DNA of 8,047 nt from an uncultured Butyricicoccus sp. (lineage in GTDB: Bacteria; Bacillota; Clostridia; Oscillospirales; Butyricicoccaceae): positions 1 to 8,047 of the forward strand of contig USSI01000054.1 in assembly GCA_900557315.1 (NCBI GenBank). The letters run 5' to 3'. Both the position numbers and the translations under genes were made by a program. Shown in pieces: positions 5,531 through 8,047 of the stretch. Positions within the stretch are counted from its first letter, which is position 1; each line of letters opens with the position of its first letter. The notes under the pieces are model-generated. The model ran no database searches. It was not told the DNA's origin and worked only from the letters and a program-made list of their open reading frames with translations.

Positions 5531-6550
5531 ATGAAAAAGGTAAAAATCGGTTCTGTCGGCCTCGGCCGTCTCGGCTATGAGCACGCCTGCAATATCGCCA
5601 ACCTGGTTCCCGGCGCGGAGCTGACCGCGCTGTGCGATGTGGATGAAAAGCGCGTCAAGGAAGTCGCCGCGGAACTGGGCGTCCCCTACACCTACACGGA
5701 CGTAGCGGAGATGGTCAAAAATCCCGAGCTGGACGCGATCGTGATCGTATCCCCGTCCATGTACCATGCGGACCATATCAAGCTGGCGCTCGACGCAGGC
5801 AAGCATGTGTTCTGCGACAAGCCGCTCGACACGACGATCGAGAAATGCAAGCAGGCGGAGAAGGCTGTGGAGGCCCATCCGGACAAGGTGTTCATGCTCG
5901 GCTTCATGCGCCGCTTCGACGATTCTTATGCAGAGGCCAAGCAGCGCATTGACAACGGCGATATCGGCAAGGTCGTCCTGGTCCGCTCCTATACGCAGGA
6001 CCCGCGCACCACGATCGAGGGCACGCTCAAGTTCGCCCCGCATTCGGGCGGCCAGTTCCTCGATATGTGCGTGCATGATATCGACCTGATCCGCTGGTTC
6101 ACCGGCTCGAACATCAAAAAGGTATGGGGCATCGGCGGCGTGTTCGAGTTCGACCTGTACCGCGAGCTGAACGACGCGGACAACGCGGCTGCGACCGTAC
6201 AGTGCGAGAACGGCGCAATGGGCTTCATGTTCACCAACCGCACGCACGGCGCGGGCTGCAATGTCGAGACCGAGATCATCGGCACGCACGGCACGCTGCG
6301 CATTGCGAACGTCGGCCGCAAGAACATGCTGCAGATCGTGGACGGCAGCGGCGCCCGCGAGGAATACTACCCGGACTTCCTCAGCCGCTGGCACCAGGCA
6401 TACGTCAACGAGATCAAGGAGTTTGTGGCCTGCATCAACGAGGGCCGCAAGCCGGGCGTCACGGTTTACGACGGCACCAAGGTTTCGCAGGCGGCCTACC
6501 GCTGCAAGGAATCCTTTGAGACCGGGCTGCTGCTCGAAGTAGAGGAATAA
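5531..6550 (+). CDS. Second Gfo/Idh/MocA dehydrogenase, probably inositol- or sugar-specific
   Basis: A 339-residue oxidoreductase of the same family as its neighbour but clearly diverged from it. The Rossmann motif is VGLGRLG (9-15) with acidic D36 and D38 (CDVDEK). The catalytic lysine lies in FCDKPLD (94-100, Lys97), where DKP replaces the commoner EKP. GFMRRFD (124-130), SGGQFLDMCVHDID (172-185, with the Asp178/His182 pair intact) and RTTIEG (159-164) resemble proteins annotated as inositol 2-dehydrogenase or D-chiro-inositol 3-dehydrogenase. Unlike its partner, all three family catalytic residues are present. AAGGAG (5517-5522) lies eight bases before ATG 5531, 45 bases after the previous gene. 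Last in the operon, it may oxidise a second isomer or reduce the keto product of the first enzyme. Glycoside-oxidising relatives cannot be excluded. Confidence 0.88.
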   Translation: MKKVKIGSVGLGRLGYEHACNIANLVPGAELTALCDVDEKRVKEVAAELGVPYTYTDVAEMVKNPELDAIVIVSPSMYHADHIKLALDAGKHVFCDKPLDTTIEKCKQAEKAVEAHPDKVFMLGFMRRFDDSYAEAKQRIDNGDIGKVVLVRSYTQDPRTTIEGTLKFAPHSGGQFLDMCVHDIDLIRWFTGSNIKKVWGIGGVFEFDLYRELNDADNAAATVQCENGAMGFMFTNRTHGAGCNVETEIIGTHGTLRIANVGRKNMLQIVDGSGAREEYYPDFLSRWHQAYVNEIKEFVACINEGRKPGVTVYDGTKVSQAAYRCKESFETGLLLEVEE

Positions 6551-6626
6551 TTCCTTTTCCTATCGGCTCCAGGGCAAAGGGAAAAGCTGTATTTCTACTT
6601 CTGCAGCGCAGGGGAAAGAAACAAAC

Positions 6627-6658
6627 TGAGGGACAGCCGTTTGGCTGTCCCTTTGTGT
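6627..6658. terminator. Bidirectional terminator between convergent operons
   Basis: A perfect ten-base-pair stem, AGGGACAGCC (6629-6638) with GGCTGTCCCT (6643-6652), closes a GTTT loop. Rightward it is followed by TTTGTGTT, leftward by CAGTTTGTTTCTTT, so each direction has a T-rich but interrupted tail. It lies between the stop of the second dehydrogenase and the stop of the convergent epimerase, exactly where a shared terminator is expected. Confidence 0.83.
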
Positions 6659-6662
6659 TCCG

Positions 6663-7313
6663 CTATTCCTTTCCCAGCACCGCATGGATCCCGATGTCCA
6701 CGACCTCGATCTCGCCGCAGTGGGCGGCAGCCTCCGGGACGTCCTGCCCCTTCTTGCGCGCATGAAAGGTGACCGTCCAGTCCGCCTGCACCGCGCCCTG
6801 CGCCGCCTCGCCGGTATCCGCATTGATACCGCTCGGCAGGTCGAGCGCGCACACCGCCCCGCCCGCGCGGTTCATCATGTCCGCGGCGCGCAGGCCGTTC
6901 GGACGCAGCGCACCGTGAAACCCGGTGCCATACAGCGCGTCAATGACCACATCGCACGAGAGCAGTTCGGCTTCCTGCATCACGCTGACCTCATCGAGCG
7001 GCCAGATTTCAACATCCGCCAGACAGCTGAAGTTTGCAATCGCATCATCAGTCACAGGCGCGCCCTCACACAGGATCACCCGCACCCGTACCCGGGCGGC
7101 AGCCAGCAGGCGCGCGACCACAAAACCGTCCCCGCCGTTGTTGCCCTTGCCGGCAAATACGACAGCGGTGCGCGCCCCGGGACAGCGGCGGCATATGCTC
7201 TCAAACGCCCGGCAGCCCGCATTCTCCATCATCTGGCGGTAAGTGAGGCCCGCCTCATCCGCGGCGCGCTCAAGCGCCTTCATCTGTGCAGCAGTGACAG
7301 TCATCGGTTCCAT
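6663..7313 (-). CDS. nnrE: NAD(P)H-hydrate epimerase (YjeF_N domain), stand-alone
   Basis: A 216-residue YjeF N-terminal-type protein. It interconverts the R and S forms of hydrated NADH or NADPH so that the S-specific dehydratase can restore the cofactor. Diagnostic motifs are VTAAQMKALE (6-15), MMENAG (28-33), AGKGNNGGDGFVVARLL (54-70), VVIDALYGTGFHG (122-134, with Asp125) and LDLPSGINADTG (157-168). T182 and K187 and the final DIGIH (206-210) complete the fold. Many bacteria fuse this domain to the dehydratase NnrD; here the protein ends after the epimerase domain and no dehydratase is in the window. The start may be ATG 7313, with AAAGGGG seven bases upstream, or in-frame ATG 7304, which gives the more typical MTVTAAQ beginning. 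It is convergent with the dehydrogenase operon and divergent from the SRAP gene. Confidence 0.93.
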   Translation of the reverse strand: MEPMTVTAAQMKALERAADEAGLTYRQMMENAGCRAFESICRRCPGARTAVVFAGKGNNGGDGFVVARLLAAARVRVRVILCEGAPVTDDAIANFSCLADVEIWPLDEVSVMQEAELLSCDVVIDALYGTGFHGALRPNGLRAADMMNRAGGAVCALDLPSGINADTGEAAQGAVQADWTVTFHARKKGQDVPEAAAHCGEIEVVDIGIHAVLGKE

Positions 7314-7360
7314 TCCCCTTCCCCTTTCGGTCCTCAGGCGTATGTGTTCTCGCTGTTTTG

Positions 7361-7389
7361 ATTATAACGGAACCCCGTGCAAAGCGCAA
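7361..7389 (-). promoter_or_regulatory. Promoter of the epimerase gene
   Basis: Reading the minus strand, TTGCGC (7389-7384) is followed after 17 bases by a perfect TATAAT (7366-7361). The -35 box matches only three of six positions. Transcription would start near 7354, about 40 bases before ATG 7313. Confidence 0.58.
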
Positions 7390-7428
7390 GGCAATGCCCG
7401 GAATTTTGCGGCGCGGCCGGATTCCGGG

Positions 7429-7457
7429 TTGCAATTTCTCGTTTTCTGGTATACGAT
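7429..7457 (+). promoter_or_regulatory. Possible promoter of the SRAP gene
   Basis: TTGCAA (7429-7434) can pair with TACGAT (7452-7457) at 17 bases, or with TATACG (7450-7455) at 15 bases preceded by a TG extension (7447-7448). Each box matches four of six consensus positions. It is the only convincing candidate in the 168-base divergent spacer for the rightward gene. Confidence 0.38.
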
Positions 7458-7481
7458 TTTGGTGAAGGAGGGCGATCAGCC

Positions 7482-8047
7482 ATGTGCGGACGGTATCAGT
7501 TTTCTCTCGAACAGCCTGCGCTGCGCGCGATGTGGGAACAGGCGCAGCAGCGTTTCCCCAATATCCGGATGGAGGCCGGTGAAATTTTCCCGACCCAGTT
7601 TGTACCGGTGCTGGTGGACGAGGGCGGCACGCTCCGGCCGCAGCCGCTCCGCTGGGGCTTCCCCGGCGCGGCCGGAAAGGGTGCGGTTATCAATGCGCGC
7701 GCCGAAACCGCCGCTTCCAAACCCATGTTCCGCAGCAGCCTGCAAAGCCGCCGCTGCGCCGTGCCGACGAGCGGTTTTTTTGAGTGGACGCATGACCACG
7801 CAAAGAACAAATACCGTTTCCGTATGGCGGACAGCGAGGTCCTGTATCTGGCGGGGCTGTATCGGGACTTCGACGGCGAACGCCGGTTTGTGATCCTGAC
7901 CCGTCCGGCGGACGCTTCGATTGCGGATGTACACGACCGAATGCCGGTCATCCTGCGTGAAGACCAGCTGGACGCCTGGGTGCGGGACAGCCGCCAGACC
8001 GAATTCCTGCTCACGCAGCAAGCCCCGCCGCTTGCGCGGCACAGCGA
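7482..8047 (+). CDS. SRAP-domain protein (YedK/HMCES family), 3' end missing
   Basis: The frame is open to the window edge after 188 codons; family members are usually a little over 200 residues, so only a short C-terminal part is missing. SRAP proteins use Cys2, exposed after removal of Met1, to form a thiazolidine crosslink with abasic sites in single-stranded DNA, shielding replication forks. The expected residues are present: MCGRY at the N-terminus with Cys2, PLRWGF (55-60), INARAET (70-76, Asn71), PTSGFFEW (95-102, Glu101) and DVHDRMPVIL (149-158, His151). AAGGAGG (7465-7471) lies ten bases before the ATG, and starting there puts Cys at position 2 as the chemistry requires. It is divergent from the epimerase gene. 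In bacteria SRAP genes occur singly or near SOS and repair genes. Confidence 0.95.
   Translation, partial: MCGRYQFSLEQPALRAMWEQAQQRFPNIRMEAGEIFPTQFVPVLVDEGGTLRPQPLRWGFPGAAGKGAVINARAETAASKPMFRSSLQSRRCAVPTSGFFEWTHDHAKNKYRFRMADSEVLYLAGLYRDFDGERRFVILTRPADASIADVHDRMPVILREDQLDAWVRDSRQTEFLLTQQAPPLARHS

Noticed and set aside
4376..6394. A 672-codon open frame on the minus strand covering both dehydrogenase genes
   Set aside because: It lies antisense to two well-recognised enzymes, crosses their spacer, has low-complexity Arg/Ala/His/Val/Asp-rich composition and no family motifs. It is a by-product of strong third-position GC bias in the sense genes.
7243..7893. A 216-codon rightward frame across the epimerase start and the SRAP gene
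   Set aside because: It spans a divergent spacer, shows Arg/Ser/Ala/Cys-rich out-of-frame composition, and overlaps a clear SRAP coding frame whose catalytic residues are intact.

Overview
This 8 kb window looks like chromosome from a GC-rich, low-oxygen gut-type Firmicute (Clostridia, perhaps Oscillospirales). The lineage is inferred from three things: strong AGGAG-type ribosome binding sites with sigma-A-like promoters, a TIGR01906/DUF1461 membrane protein, and a LacI - GPH symporter - Gfo/Idh/MocA cassette of a kind common in gut Firmicutes. Coding DNA is GC-rich and the spacers are clearly AT-rich. I see no rRNA, tRNA, CRISPR array, insertion sequence or phage gene.

Layout. Bases 1-28 hold only the first nine codons of a leftward gene, with its own promoter and ribosome binding site. 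Diverging from it is a two-gene membrane-protein operon: a YhhN-like protein (182-811) overlapping a DUF1461 protein (808-1473) by an ATGA junction. After a 224-base spacer comes a LacI-family regulator (1698-2723) with a good promoter but no visible ribosome binding site, closed by a strong hairpin terminator. A 285-base AT-rich spacer with a promoter and repeated TCACA motifs leads into a three-gene operon: a GPH/MFS_2 sugar or polyol symporter (3009-4445), an IolG-like inositol 2-dehydrogenase (4475-5485) and a second, distinct Gfo/Idh/MocA dehydrogenase (5531-6550). A hairpin at 6629-6652 separates this operon from a convergent stand-alone NAD(P)H-hydrate epimerase (6663-7313, minus). Divergent from the epimerase, and running off the right edge, is an SRAP-domain (YedK/HMCES) abasic-site protein (7482 onward).

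How the genes work together. The central block reads as a regulated uptake-and-oxidation unit for a cyclitol or related sugar. The symporter imports it, the two NAD-dependent dehydrogenases oxidise it or interconvert isomers through a keto intermediate, and the LacI protein probably senses it. None of the usual later inositol-catabolism genes (iolB, C, D, E) lies in the window, so the keto product must be used elsewhere or re-reduced by the second dehydrogenase. The most notable molecular detail is that the IolG-like enzyme has Arg at position 172, where the family normally has a catalytic Asp, while Lys97 and His176 are kept. The right end pairs two damage-handling genes, one for nicotinamide cofactors and one for DNA abasic sites. 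Nothing here proves a wholly new system; the inositol-like cassette is the part most worth following.
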